NCBI GenBank assembly: GCA_021397835.1
Contig: JAJFZO010000229.1
Span: 4,126,501 to 4,190,500, forward strand
Source of the DNA: Moringa oleifera
Taxonomy: Eukaryota > Streptophyta > Magnoliopsida > Brassicales > Moringaceae
DNA length: 64,000 nucleotides
Reading direction: 5' to 3'
Shown: positions 24,786 through 36,130 of the stretch, one piece after another
Position numbering within the stretch: the stretch's first letter is position 1
Layout: the number at the start of each line of letters is the position of its first letter
Made by a program: the position numbers and the translations under genes
The notes under the pieces: model-generated
What the model was told of the DNA's origin: nothing
What the model saw: only the letters and a program-made list of their open reading frames with translations
The model's database searches: none

Positions 24786-25004
24786 TTTACTTTACTGTTT
24801 TATTATTTTTTCACTATTCATTACTTCTCTATATTTGCCTTAGCACTCTAAGTTACTGCTAGTTTAGCTCCTCTTTGAGATTGTCACTAGTAACCTGGTC
24901 TAGAAATGATATAAGAGCCAAGCGGCCATAGGGGGAAAATACGTATCATGACGAGTCTTGAGTACTAGTGTTGGTCAGCTGTGAAATCCGTTGGTCAGCT
25001 TGAG
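24786..25004 (+). repeat. Terminal repeat of the viral leader at the centre of the inverted pair
   Basis: Repeats 18236-18459 in direct orientation, including the primer site and the GCCAAGCGGCC block. It shows that arm 1 is longer than one genome turn. The switch to the inverted strand lies at 25004-25008. The first bases of arm 2 (25008 on) are the inverted complement of 24786-24870, leaving a spacer of about 140 bp. Confidence 0.75.
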
Positions 25005-25491
25005 AAGCTAAACTAGCAGTAACTTAAAATGCTAAGGCAAATATGAAGAAGTAGTGAATAGTGGAAGAAAACAGTAAAACAGTAAAGTAAAGTGATAATG
25101 AAAAAAACAGTAATGGAAAGCAGTAATGAAAGATGATAATCAAAACAGTAATAAAATTAAAGCAGTAATAGAATTAAAGCAATAATGAAATTGATCTATA
25201 TTGAAATGATATTTTATTTCAAGCTGATATTGGTTAAGGAAAGCTTACAAAAACGTTCCTAAAAGTTTGCCTTTAACTTGTAATACAAAAAGTACTTCCT
25301 CATACAAAAGGAAAAGAACGAGACAAGTTCGATTGATTAAGGATCTTGAGGGAAATAAGATCTTGAAGGGAAAGATCTTGATGGTAAAGGTCTTGATCTT
25401 GAAGAAAAAGTCTTGGTATTGAGGAGAGAACTTTGGAATGTCTTGTGAACTTGCTCTTGCGCCCTCTGCCTTGATTCTTGCATTGAGGCTC

Positions 25492-25499
25492 CTTTAATA
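25492..25499 (-). promoter_or_regulatory. Decayed promoter TATA, arm 2
   Basis: TATTAAAG on the minus strand aligns with TATAAAAG of arm 1, in the same context (CTC-ACTAT.AAAGGAGCC). It points left, towards arm 1. The two promoters converge over about 1.1 kb. Confidence 0.5.
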
Positions 25500-25899
25500 G
25501 TGAGAGAGTCTTCATGTTCTTGCGGAGTAAGTTTGCTTGTGATTTCTGTGCCTTGATGTGTTTTTTATCCTTTTGATTCCTTTTTCCTTATCTTGATATG
25601 CCTTGATGTATCTTGATGTGTCCTTAATGTGTCCTTTGTCCTTTTTGATTCTTTTTCTTTTGTCTTGATGATTCTTTTCTCCTTATCTTAATATGCCTTG
25701 ATATATCTTGATGTGTCTTTTATCCTTTTTGATTCTTTTTCTTTTGTCTTAATATGCTTTGATGTATCCTTTAGATTCTTTTTATCTTGGTGAAGTGTCC
25801 TCGAGGTATTGTAAAGCCTTCAATCTTAATGGCTCAGCTTTTCTTTTCTAAAAGGAAAAGTAGTGAGTGAAGGCCGTAAGATAAACTCTTCTTTTGTAC

Positions 25900-27203
25900 T
25901 GGCATTAATCCTCTCGTCCCTGCATCATTAACTTTATGCTTGCATAGTTTTCATCACTTGCTGCTATGTTGAATAATATGTCATCTGCTTCTAATGTGTC
26001 TTCATATCCTGGGAACAGTAGATTCATACTGAATTTTTACGGTCCCTAAATTTTGCACGTTCTTCTTTCTGCTAATAATGCTCTATTGCCTCACCAATTG
26101 GGATTAACTCTGGGAATGGGTCTCCTTATGATCATCTTGTAAAACTCTTTATCTTCTGTGGTTGAAAATTCTTGAGGAGCTTGATTCGCTATCAAATCCT
26201 CGGTTGCTGAAATGAAAATTTGATGGAGAGAAGGCTCTTCCGTGAGGCCCTATGATTATGGTATTGTTGATACTATCTTGATTTATGTTAATCCTTCTAT
26301 TGCATTACCTATTGCCCTGGAAGCGGTACCCGAATTTCTTGAGTTGGTTTTCATGATCTATTTTTAATTGCTCCACCATCCTATATTCATAGAGTTGTAC
26401 TATTTGTGCTGATGATAAGTTTGTTTTGCTACACTTGATTTTTGCTTTGAAAATTCCTGTCATCAATCTTTTTTAGGGTAAACTAGTAAAATTGACAGGG
26501 TCCGAATATTGAAAGAGGTCTTGAATGACTTCCACTTCACTAACTGTAATTTTTTAAAAATAAATTTGGCTTAAAAAGGTTTGGAGGTTAACGAGTTGGG
26601 TTATAAACAGGTCTTCACACTTTTGGGATATAATGTCTTGGAAACTTGGTTCTATTTCAAACAGAGGTTGTATTGTTTGGATTGTTTGAAGCTTAAGTCT
26701 AACACTTAAGGCTTCATAACTCCTATTTTGACCAGAGGTTGGTTTCTGGTAGAATGAAGGGCCGAATTTAAGAGAATGAGTTAGTCTGTCTAGATTTGAG
26801 TTTTTTTTTTTAAGTGTTTCATAAGTTTGGCTTTTTCATGGTTTACCTTATTTAGGAGTTTAGACATCAAGGAGATGGTTTGCTCTTGATATTGGACTTG
26901 GTTTATGAGCTTCTGGTTTTCTTGCACCATAGAAAAGAAATTCTGTGTACTATGGGCTAAGCCCTCTCGGTTAGCAACTACTGGAATACAAGGCTGTGTT
27001 ATTGGCAATATTGGTTCAACATAAAAGTTGGATCCAATGCCACTTCTGGCTACTTGTATGGCTACTTCAAAAGTCTCAAATTCTTGCCATAAAGCGTGGG
27101 GATGTTGACTTGTAACTTGGACTACTGAACTGTAATTACAACAAACCCCTGGTTTTCTTGCTTTGAAAACAACATAATATTTAGAATGATAACATTTTTG
27201 CAT
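25900..27203 (-). pseudogene. Transactivator/viroplasmin remnant, arm 2
   Basis: The first part is open for 137 codons (27203-26790) and contains YYVVFKARKPGVCCNYS, closer to the family pattern than arm 1. It then runs on through ELLNKVNHEKAKLMK-like sequence. The downstream part to about 25900 matches 23190-23940 of arm 1 but is interrupted. A run of T at 26806-26815 shifts the frame. Confidence 0.65.
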
Positions 27204-27298
27204 TTTAGGCTTAAAAGTTTTAATTGGGTGGTTTTACTATCCCAAAGATTGTTAATCAGGCATTTTTGTGAAGGTCTAAAAAGATATTTGTTAGTGTT

Positions 27299-27850
27299 CT
27301 AAAGTTTTGGATTGTTTTGATCAAAAGAGTAAAGTTTGAAAGGGCCAAACTTAAACATTTCTATCTTTGGAGTAGAGATTTCTCTGCTGCTGCTACTTGT
27401 CTCCATTTGTATTACAAACAAAGATTTGTCAATATTGATTTGTATAGAATTTTTTCTTAGTAAAATTAATTCTTTATTTGTTGGAGAAGTAATAAATTTG
27501 AAAGTAATAGATTGTCCTAATCCTTTAGAATGTAATCCTTCTTGATCCACTAAAAAAGGATATACTTGTGTTAAGAATAGAGTTCCTATTATTAATCCTT
27601 GTTAAATATCTTTGGCTAACATGAAAGAGGTTTTTATGCGGTATCCCTTAATACATATTGTCACTTTAGTGATCTTGTACTTTATGTGTAATCTAGCACC
27701 ATTGGCTCCATATAATTTTCATTTGTCTTTTCATAATGTTGAACAAGTACTAATCCTTCTTAAATGCAATTCTGATCTGCTCCTAAATCTATTAGAGCTA
27801 TGGTATTGAGATAAAAATCATTGTTTATTATCAAAGTGATATTCACGTAC
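27299..27850 (-). pseudogene. Aspartic protease remnant, arm 2
   Basis: Active-site region DLGADQNC at 27789 downwards, with the later DQEGLHSKGLG stretch at 27550-27299. It is broken between the two. The same absence of reverse transcriptase follows it: the frame stops at 27299 and the viroplasmin opens at 27203. Confidence 0.6.
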
Positions 27851-28379
27851 CATTTTTGTAATTGTATATTGTTTATAATATTTATAAAATCCTCATTTTC
27901 ACTTTCTTCTATTATCTCTTTTCCTTTTATAGGTTCTAACTCTTGGTGTACCTTAAGAGCTAATATTTCAGTTCTTATTTTTATAATTTATTTTTGTAAT
28001 AGGCTAACTATTTCTCTTAACTCATTGATTTCTGATTGGGAATCTTGAACTTTAAAATTTTATACTCTTTTTCCCCGTGCTACTATTTCTTGTAGATTAT
28101 AAGGTTTGATATTTTGTTTTTCTTTTCTTAAGATAATGTCTTTTAATTTAAGCAAATATTCTTTTTTTACATCAAGATCTTCTATCTTGTCAATAATGTC
28201 TATAATTCTTTCTTACTAACCATATTGATCATTTTACATTTACATATCCCTTCACTACTTATGTCTTCTAATGGTTCTGAACTACTAGGTTCAACTATAT
28301 CATTATTGTTATCTTCTTGTTGTTCTTGGGATGTATTTTCCAATATATTGATTATTTTTTCTTTGATTTCCTCTGATAT

Positions 28380-30244
28380 TTCTAGTTCACTAATTTGTTG
28401 TTTTACATTACAATTTCTTGCATAATGTATTGTTTTTCCAAACCTATAACATATAATGATATTAGGTTTCTTGGTTGTTTTGATATGTTTATCAGAAATT
28501 CTTGGTTTATTTTCTTGTTTTCTAAAAGATTTATTTGTTCAGGGGAAAATCTTTTTCTTTTTAGCTGAAGGAGCTCTAATTTTCTCATACCCATACTAGA
28601 CGCAGAAAATCCCCATTTTTGCCCTATTTTGGGACACTTCTGACTTAATTTTTGATTTTAATTTTAAATTTGTATGTAGTGCTAATCCAACTTGATTTAT
28701 TATACTAATCATTTCTCCATAAGATATCAAATCATAGAGTATTACTCCTCTACATATGTTTCTAAGTTTTTGTCTAACCTTTTCTGCAAATAATTTTGGT
28801 AATCCTGTAATAAATCTTTCCTTCCATAATGCATGATTGCTATCTGCCCTTGTATAAAACTTGGTTAAAAACATATCCCTGTACCACCTAAAATCTGACA
28901 ATTTAGGACACGCTAGGTGCAAAAGGATTTCAAATGTCCTTTCTTGGAATGCAGTGGGGTCTCCTATAAAATGTTTCATTATTGCTAATATTAGAGTCTC
29001 TGCTGCATTTTCCACACATTTTTTCTAACTCTTACTCTCTTGATTTGGTTCTATCTGGACTATTTCTCTTTTTATTGCTTGTAATACCTCCATTTTATTG
29101 GCTTCTGGTAAATAATTATCCCACCATCCTTTTAATTATCATGTAAACCCTGAGATTAATAATTTGGCTATCATTTGATTAGTATTCTTAGATCTTGACT
29201 TGTAAGCTGTGGCTGCCATTGTCATTTCTTGGAGGACATTGAGAATTTGAAATTTTGCTAATCCATCTATATTCCATTCATAATAACATCAGCATCATAC
29301 CTAGTTAAGTATGTATTAATCTATCTTCCATTCCTATGTCTAGTAAATACGATCTCGGATAATAAGTACTAATTTTTAGTATGAGATTCTTGATTTTATT
29401 TATCATTAATGGTTCTAAGTTCATTATCTCATCAAATTGTTCTTCTAATATTCCTGTTTCTTCTTTTTGTTCTATTTTTGATGATGTATCCCACTTCCCT
29501 ATTGTGTTCACTTGTCTTTGTCCTACATTCTTACTTATGGTTAATGCTTGTAGCTTCCTTTCTATTTCTTCAAGGATACCATCATCTTGTTTTGTCCAGG
29601 TTGGTAATTGGTCTCTAGGTACATCATATATTTTGAAAATGGGTTTATTGAGATCACTACATATTTTTCCTGTACTGGAACTTCCGACTTCTTGTTTTCC
29701 TTTTGAGTATTGACTTCATTTTAGATATTGACTCATTTTTTCAATACGATCAATTTGCTTAGCTACTGTATGTAAAATTTGATTAGTGTACTTGTTTTTG
29801 TGCATATTTTTCAAACCACACGAAGAACCTTATGTTTTCTCTAATTATTTCAATTTCCTTATAATATGTTTCCCTAATCATTTGCTTTTGTTCTCTTGAA
29901 TATGTTTTCATGAACCATTCTTGTTTTTGTCTATTTTCTTCTGAGTTGAAATCTTTTCTTAATAGTTCCTTATTTATGCTAAACTCAATAATAATCATAT
30001 TGAGTTAGGACTCATAGTCCTTCATTTTTGAATAAAAAGGGGATGGATTATCTGAATAGATTCTTGGTATTGTTGGATCCCAATCTACTCTAGTTTTTAC
30101 TGATTGTATTGTAGATCTTCCTCCATCTAACGGATCTAAGTCTATTATCATTCTTTTTGTCATGTTGTTGGATACAAATGATCTTACAAGAAGAATTTCC
30201 TCAATTCTAATTCTTGTTTCCCTTATTGATGCAAATCTTAACAT
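28380..30244 (-). pseudogene. Linker and coat-protein region, arm 2
   Basis: Open pieces at 30244-30005, 29998-29783, 29511-29305 and 29015-28596 correspond one to one with arm 1. The zinc knuckle (about 28480-28424) again has Phe instead of its second Cys. The 139-codon piece at 29015-28596 is the longest intact capsid stretch in either arm. Confidence 0.65.
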
Positions 30245-30325
30245 AACATTATCATCAGGTTGTTCTTCTATTCTTGATACTTGTGATGTCTTGACTTCTC
30301 TAGGTGGGTTAACACTAGCTAATTT

Positions 30326-31095
30326 TCAATCATTTGAAAATGTTAATTTTGACCACTTGATTAATTTTGGTATCATGGTACTGGTACGTTGATTATTGGC
30401 TTGTAATAAAAGGGTTTCTCCTGGTTTAGAGACCTTTTTTGCTTTTGGGTTCAGGGTTGTTGTCATGACCTTATAGTAAACTCTATAGAGTAAAGTGATA
30501 CTTCTCATCTTGTCTTTAACTTCTAAATTCTTGGTTTGAACATTGAGTGTGAGTACATCTAATATATGTGGGTCTTATAGGTCTACAGAGAAATTAGGAT
30601 AACAGTTAAAGTACACTGGACCATTGGCTAAGTCTGATTGTATTGTTGCTAATAATGAATTTGAAAATCTTAAATGTCTTGCCTCTCTTAAGCATAATAG
30701 TATGGAATATCTAGTCCTAATCTGTATAATGATTTTATGGCAACGTGTACTAATCCTCTATGTAAATACCTATACGTAGGTACGTGTTGTGCTAGGGTGT
30801 TTTTGTTGAACAGGTGAACCATTTGGTTTTCATTATTGATTGATATTGTCTTTTCTACCATTTTAATTGAATAATCTTGTTTTAATTCAAATGATCCTAT
30901 TTGATAAATGAACTTAACATCTTGTTTGGGTATTGACCAATTTTGTAAATCTTGTTCTACTTTCATTATATTGATTTCTACACTATTAACAACATCTTTT
31001 ATATTTTTTTTGTAATCTAACTCACTATTGGTTGAGGATTCCCCTATTGAACATGTTCTAAACCTACCTAGAAGTCTCTGAACCAAGTTGGACAT
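30326..31095 (-). pseudogene. Movement-protein region, arm 2
   Basis: Open for 135 codons from ATG 31095 (MSNLVQRLLG) to a frameshift near 30690. A further piece covers 30508-30326. Premature TAA (30577-30575) and TGA (30328-30326) lie at the same codons as in arm 1. The private arm 1 stop at 18753 is absent here. Confidence 0.65.
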
Positions 31096-31259
31096 TGAAG
31101 AGATTATAGTACCATTGACACTTATGTGGTTACACTAGAGGGACCACCACTGGGACCACCTATCTCTCTCTTCTTAGGCTGACCAATGAATTTCACGGCT
31201 AACCAATACTAGTGCTCAAGACTCGTCAAGATATGTATTCTCCCTCCTACGGCCGCTTG

Positions 31260-31271
31260 GCTCTGATACCA
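31260..31271 (-). promoter_or_regulatory. tRNA-Met primer-binding site, outer right leader
   Basis: Minus-strand TGGTATCAGAGC is a perfect 12-base complement of plant initiator tRNA-Met 3' end, the standard caulimovirid primer. It is the best preserved of three copies in the locus. Confidence 0.85.
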
Positions 31272-31390
31272 TTTCTAGCCCAGGTTACTAGTGACAGTCT
31301 CAAAGAGGAGTTAAACTAGCAGTAACTTAGAGTACTAAGGCAAATATGGAGAAGTAGTAAATAATGGAAGAAAATAGTAAAACAGTAAAG

Positions 31391-31425
31391 TAAAAAATTA
31401 CCAAAAAATTATAAAATTTTCTAAA

Positions 31426-31460
<35 letters not shown>

Positions 31461-31492
31461 TATTTTATAAAAAAAACCACTGAACTATAGCC
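31391..31492. repeat. Right copy of the host duplication, with expanded (GT)n(AT)n
   Basis: Same segment as 18153-18234, but the central microsatellite has become about seven GT steps plus about a dozen AT steps, adding 20 bp. Sequence outside the repeat is identical to the left copy. After ATAGCC the two flanks diverge completely. Confidence 0.85.
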
Positions 31493-34449
31493 TGCCGTAA
31501 CCCCATTATTTTCTGCCACTAAAGTAAAGAATCCTTAGATTATGATTCAGTAAAAGTAAATATAAGTCAATGAGATTCACCATCCAAACAATCACTTTCG
31601 TAAGGCTTCACCTTTTAGGTCAGATGCTAACATCTTGTGATGGTAATCAAATATCAAAGCTTAATGTCATTTCCAACTTTCTTATCCTTTTACCAATTTA
31701 GATATATCTCATGGGCCTCATGACAAGTGAGAATTAGCAACATGACATTAATTATTCAATTAATCATTCAAACGTTACAAAGTAGCACGATAAATGCACG
31801 AACGTTTATAAGAATTCATAAATTAATTCATCATGAATTCATAAAATTTATTTTTCTTAATTTGATAGTAGACAATTTATTTTTTTGAAATAAAGAATTA
31901 ACCCACAATAATCATAAAAATTTTTCCATTAACAGATAATTAAAAGATGACCACTTTAATCAAGTACACAATCAACATAAAAGGCCAAATGCCTTTTATA
32001 CAAGAAAATAAACATTAGTGTGTTACCAAAAAGTAGTGAATGTTACAATTATGACATGTGGAGGGGAAGTTCTAAGCAAAGTGGACGATTAAGGAATATT
32101 CAAGAAAAAAACATAATCGAAAGGTATTGCTATGCGATTGGAGAACTTTTCGACGATCAAGTCAATGATTGAGTGGACCGAGTTTAAGCTAAGAAAAGAA
32201 TGATCTAAAAATGATTTATCTGAACTATTTTTTTATAACTTGGGCCGACAATAACATTATAATTTGGCTTTGTTAACTAACTTTGATTTCTCTAGAGGAG
32301 ATACCTATTTATCCCTGTTATGGACAAAATAGTTAACATTGAATCTCCTAATATTGTCCTCTTTGTCAAGCATTGAGGGTAGGGAGTATGATTGCCCAAT
32401 TTTGAGGTACAAGCTTGAAGGGTCGATATCAGGCCTCTTACCACGTCAATACTTTCGTAGCCTCATCATGGGTAGTTACATTAAGGCTATAGGCATGCTT
32501 CGTGAAGGACAATAACTTCTTTTTGTTGGGCCTTCTAGGCTCTCTATATTGGACCTATAGGTTAGCCTTCCTAAGGACTAGCCATATTACCATATCAAAA
32601 GCCTTTTACTCTTTTAGTTCAAAGAGTCATGAGTATTTTTGCGCTGAAGTAGTATTGTAGTACACTTTTACGATTTAAATTCATGATCATAACTTCGAGT
32701 CGCTTTTTGTACGATTTTTGAGATCTTACCCATGTATGGCTATGGGACTTTAGCCTTTGTAACCATGGGACTTTAGCCTTTACAGTTATGGGGCCTTTTG
32801 CCTTTGTGATAATGGGGCTTTTAGCCTTTACAGTGATACGGCTTTTAGCCTTTACAACTAAGGTCATTATGGGTCCCTTGAGGTTTGTTCGTTATCTCAT
32901 GTCACCACTAGTGGCTCTTCATGTATTTGTTTGGTTCTTACCATGCATATCCTTATTAAGTGCACTCAACTAGGTGCACTAAAAGTAAAAGTATATTTCC
33001 AAAGCGTAGTGCTTATACCCTTTCTTTAGCGCTTCATTTTTCATGTGCTACAACTGTTTCATCTTCCACATCCCGCCATCGCCTTGCCATTTATGCACTT
33101 TTATTACAAACATGATGATTGCCTTGAGATCTTAGCACATCTTTTTGATTTTTTTGGTTGGGGTTATGCCATGTGTCCCTTTGGGATTAGTGACATCCCC
33201 TATCTAAACCTTTAACCTCTAACCTTTGCCATTACTTCCATTCTTTTGTCCATTGTTGTTCTTCTGGTAAAAGTTTTTTTTTTCCTTTTTTTATTTTTTA
33301 AAATATTATTGTTCTTTTTATGGTTATGGTTAACACCTTTGCAACTTTTCATCTTTCTTCTGTGATCACCCTTAGTCACATTAAATCCTTTTGGTATGTT
33401 TGGGAGTTTAACAACTTCACCACCATTATGACTCAAATATATTCTCAACAAACAATATATAACTTAAATATACTCTCAACACAAAAACTTTAATTTTTTC
33501 CTTGGATAATTTTGGCATAATTTTTCCCCCATTATTTCCATCCTCATTGTTAGCATCACTAAATTGGAAATGTTTTTTGTGGGTGTAGGTGCATTACCAG
33601 CAATTGGAGTAGTTATGTCCAATATATTGCTAGTGTAGTTGCTGGTTGTGTATTTGTCACATTGTTATGAATGGAGACACCCATAAGCTTGGACATTTGA
33701 TCTAATGCCATTAGTGGATTGTTGGGTTTAAAGGGTGGTTTATTTGAACTCATAGAGAGGTCCCATTGGTCTTATTAATAGTTCTTTAGTCCTTGAAATA
33801 AGACTACTATTATGAAATGTGACTGAAAGAGTTGGATTGGCAAGGATAAGTGCAAGGTTGATAGTAGTTACATTTGTTTAGACTGTGGTTATGACAGTTA
33901 TTGGTATAGTAATAATAACATCTACTACATGTATTAAGGGAAAATGTGATGTGACTATGGGAAAAGAGCATATAGGGGTAATGATGACCTATCTTAGTCA
34001 AATGGAGGAGATGTAGCTACATTAATGATGACACTACTAGATGCATTGATATACTATTTGACCATGTTGAACCTAACTAATACTTAAGTTGATAATGACC
34101 CTTGGCTCGATGTCTCCACCTCTTATATACCAATGACAATTTCACATTGTTATGCTCGACACAAGTAAAAAGCAATAACATAATTGTCTAGTAACGCACC
34201 TTGTCCTTATCATGCTATGTATTCCTCCATCAATTGACAAGCTTAGACTCTACATGGACCACCATAATATAATATCAGCTCCTTATTCATTGAATCTTAT
34301 ATTTGCAATTTAGCTCAACGGCATATTAAATAAAAGCGTATATCTATGAAGGTGTTACATTTGACATCTTTAACCCCATGAACACATCATTCTATAACTT
34401 TGTGCTTTTCTCTACATTAATATATAAAAAAATCATACAAGTTCATGTG
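31493..34449. other. Intergenic DNA, possibly the downstream part of the MULE
   Basis: No gene can be supported. The minus strand of 33500-34100 is Ser/Thr/Pro/Asn-rich with many stops, and could be the tail of the decayed transposase that lies just upstream of it on that strand. A minisatellite at 32742-32866 is listed separately. Confidence 0.4.
32742..32866. repeat. Five units of a 23-24-bp minisatellite
   Basis: Units begin ATGGGACTTTAGCCTTT or ATGGGGCTTTTAGCCTTT, with alternating tails (GTAACC, ACAGTT, GTGATA, ACAGTG, ACAACT). On the minus strand it reads as repeated KAKSPIT-type peptides within an 82-codon frame (32867-32619), which I regard as a by-product. Confidence 0.75.
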
Positions 34450-36130
34450 AATATAAAATAAAAACATGTTTTAAGTTATACTTTACTTGCCCAAACTTGC
34501 ATGCACCTACTACATGTCCGATGTTGTTCTTCTTTGACATCTTGTATGGCTTCACGTATTGATCTACATCTTTTCTTTTAGCTTTCCTTGGTTTGCTAAG
34601 AGGTTCTCCTAATTGGAGGTGGGTTTATTAGCTTTAATCCATTATTTGACCATAAGTTAGGACCGTCACATGGTTTATAAGGGAGGATTACACATTTATA
34701 TATGCATCCTTATGGTAACACTTATCTACATACATCTCAAGATTTTGTATATGATAATAAATGACTGAGACAACATGTACATAAGATATCTTACTCAAAT
34801 CTCATCGATTGTATGAGTAGTCCTTATTTTCAAGATTTACAATATACGTAGTTATCACTAAACCTTACTTGGTATTTAACTCCTTCAGACCAAATTAACC
34901 ATTAAGATTTAGCTCTAACGTTGTTTTTTCTAACATATCTTAAATTTTGGGATAAAGAACATTTTGATGCTTGGACATCTTATCTCTATTGGCATGGATA
35001 CTTTCTATCAAGTAATTTTTAATCTTCTCTAATAATTACATTATTAATTTATTTTGGCACCTAACTATGGATGCATTAAAAGTCTCAAAAGATTATTGAA
35101 TAACATTACAGCACACCAGCAAATAGAAAGATGTTTAATATGTACCATATGACCTTAAAAATGTTTAAATTGAATTGAAATTGCAATTCAAATATGTACT
35201 TACCTTGCCAAGAAAGCATGTCTGTTCAAATACATTGGTGGAATGCAATCCAACCAATCATAAGCAACACTATCAATGATCTTAAGCTTGGCCAAGATAT
35301 TTATGAACTTTACCTGTGTAATTGCCTTTACAATAGAGTATCGATCATGTCTTTTAGCAGCTTACCTTTGAATAGTTTTTAGTAATTAGCATAAAAATGC
35401 TTAACATAAAATCTTATGTCAATATTGAGGATAACCTTTGCAAACCAACCCTTATAATCACTATAATAGAGAGATGTTAGTGCATATATTGATTACATAA
35501 ACTATAAAAACATATAAAAATAACAAAGTAAATGATTATCGTTTATTGCTCAAACATAAATATCCATTCATTGTCTCTAACAAATCCAATACCTTGTAGT
35601 AGCAATTGTGGAAACCAAGTCCTACTTCGTTTCTACATCAACAATAGCATACACGATGAAGTACGTGTATTATTAGGATCTATGCTAATAGCTGACATCA
35701 ACTATCTTTGTGTAGATCTCTTCAAGTAGCATGCATTGATGCAGATGATGGGTCTACAACTTACTGAAAAACCCCATCTACATGCCTCTAAATATACATA
35801 TACTCCTTCCAAAAACTAATAAAAAATCAGGCTAAACCTTATCAACATTCACCACAAGTGTATTGCCTAGATTCTAATTTTCGAGTTCTTCACAATAGTT
35901 TCTTATCCTATTATATTATCTAGCCTTAGTCCTATGTATTTTCTTTAATGCAATTGCCTTTGCTCTAACATACATGCTCTTGAAAATATTACATATCATA
36001 TGCTGCCTCACTAAGTTCATTATTGTTTGAACTTTAATGTTAAGTTCCCTCCTAAAATGCTTCACAAACTCTTGAGTAATGAGCATAGAATTCACATGCC
36101 CATTTCTAAATGACCTAATGCAAGAATGGT
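34450..36130 (-). pseudogene. Mutator-like (MULE) transposase, heavily decayed
   Basis: Read on the minus strand with frame changes, the order of motifs is that of MULE transposases. The N-terminal block at about 36120-35900 has EFVKHFRRELNIKVQ then RAKAIALKKIHR. The catalytic-domain block at about 35790-35590 has GFSVSCRPIICINACYLK-like sequence followed by YAIVDVE. At about 35330-35220 is KFINILAKLKIIDSVAYDWL then PPMYLNRHAFL. The SWIM-type zinc finger region is at about 34850-34700, followed by a basic tail (PRKAKRKDVD). The cysteines expected in the SWIM finger read Tyr (YSYNR...SYVH). MULEs are cut-and-paste DNA transposons. Many stops and frameshifts make this copy inactive. I could not place terminal inverted repeats. 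Confidence 0.7.

Larger units (their letters stand above)
18235..25004 (+). mobile_element. Endogenous caulimovirid (florendovirus-like), arm 1, RT-less and decayed
   Basis: A full turn of a circular pararetroviral genome plus a terminal overlap. In order it has an intergenic leader with a tRNA-Met primer site (18361), a movement-protein region, a coat-protein region with zinc knuckle, an aspartic protease, a transactivator/viroplasmin domain, a promoter with TATA (24350), and the leader again (24786-25004). The distance between the two primer sites is 6546 bp. The gene order and the separate viroplasmin domain fit Caulimoviridae, and the TA-repeat setting fits endogenous florendoviruses. Between protease and viroplasmin only about 100 bp occur where reverse transcriptase and RNase H would be expected. 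Many stops and frameshifts break the frames, so it is not replication-competent. Arm 2 follows in inverted orientation. Confidence 0.85.
25005..31393 (-). mobile_element. Endogenous caulimovirid (florendovirus-like), arm 2, inverted
   Basis: The same element as arm 1 read on the minus strand: leader and primer site at 31394-31096, movement protein 31095-30326, coat region to about 28380, protease at about 27850-27299, viroplasmin 27203 to about 26000, promoter region at about 25500. Like arm 1 it lacks reverse transcriptase and RNase H at the same junction. By hand alignment over about 560 bp of the movement region the arms differ at roughly 8% of sites. Arm 2 is better preserved at the start of the movement protein and in the viroplasmin. 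Some lesions are shared and some are private. Confidence 0.85.

Noticed and set aside
18235..25004. Reading the caulimovirid arm as an LTR retrotransposon
   Set aside because: The terminal repeat is a genome overlap of about 220 bp containing the primer site itself. There is no integrase or short target duplication, and a viroplasmin domain is present.
32619..32867. Lys/Ala-rich repeat peptide over the 24-bp minisatellite
   Set aside because: The unit length varies between 23 and 24 bp, so the frame is not maintained on purpose. Low-complexity by-product.
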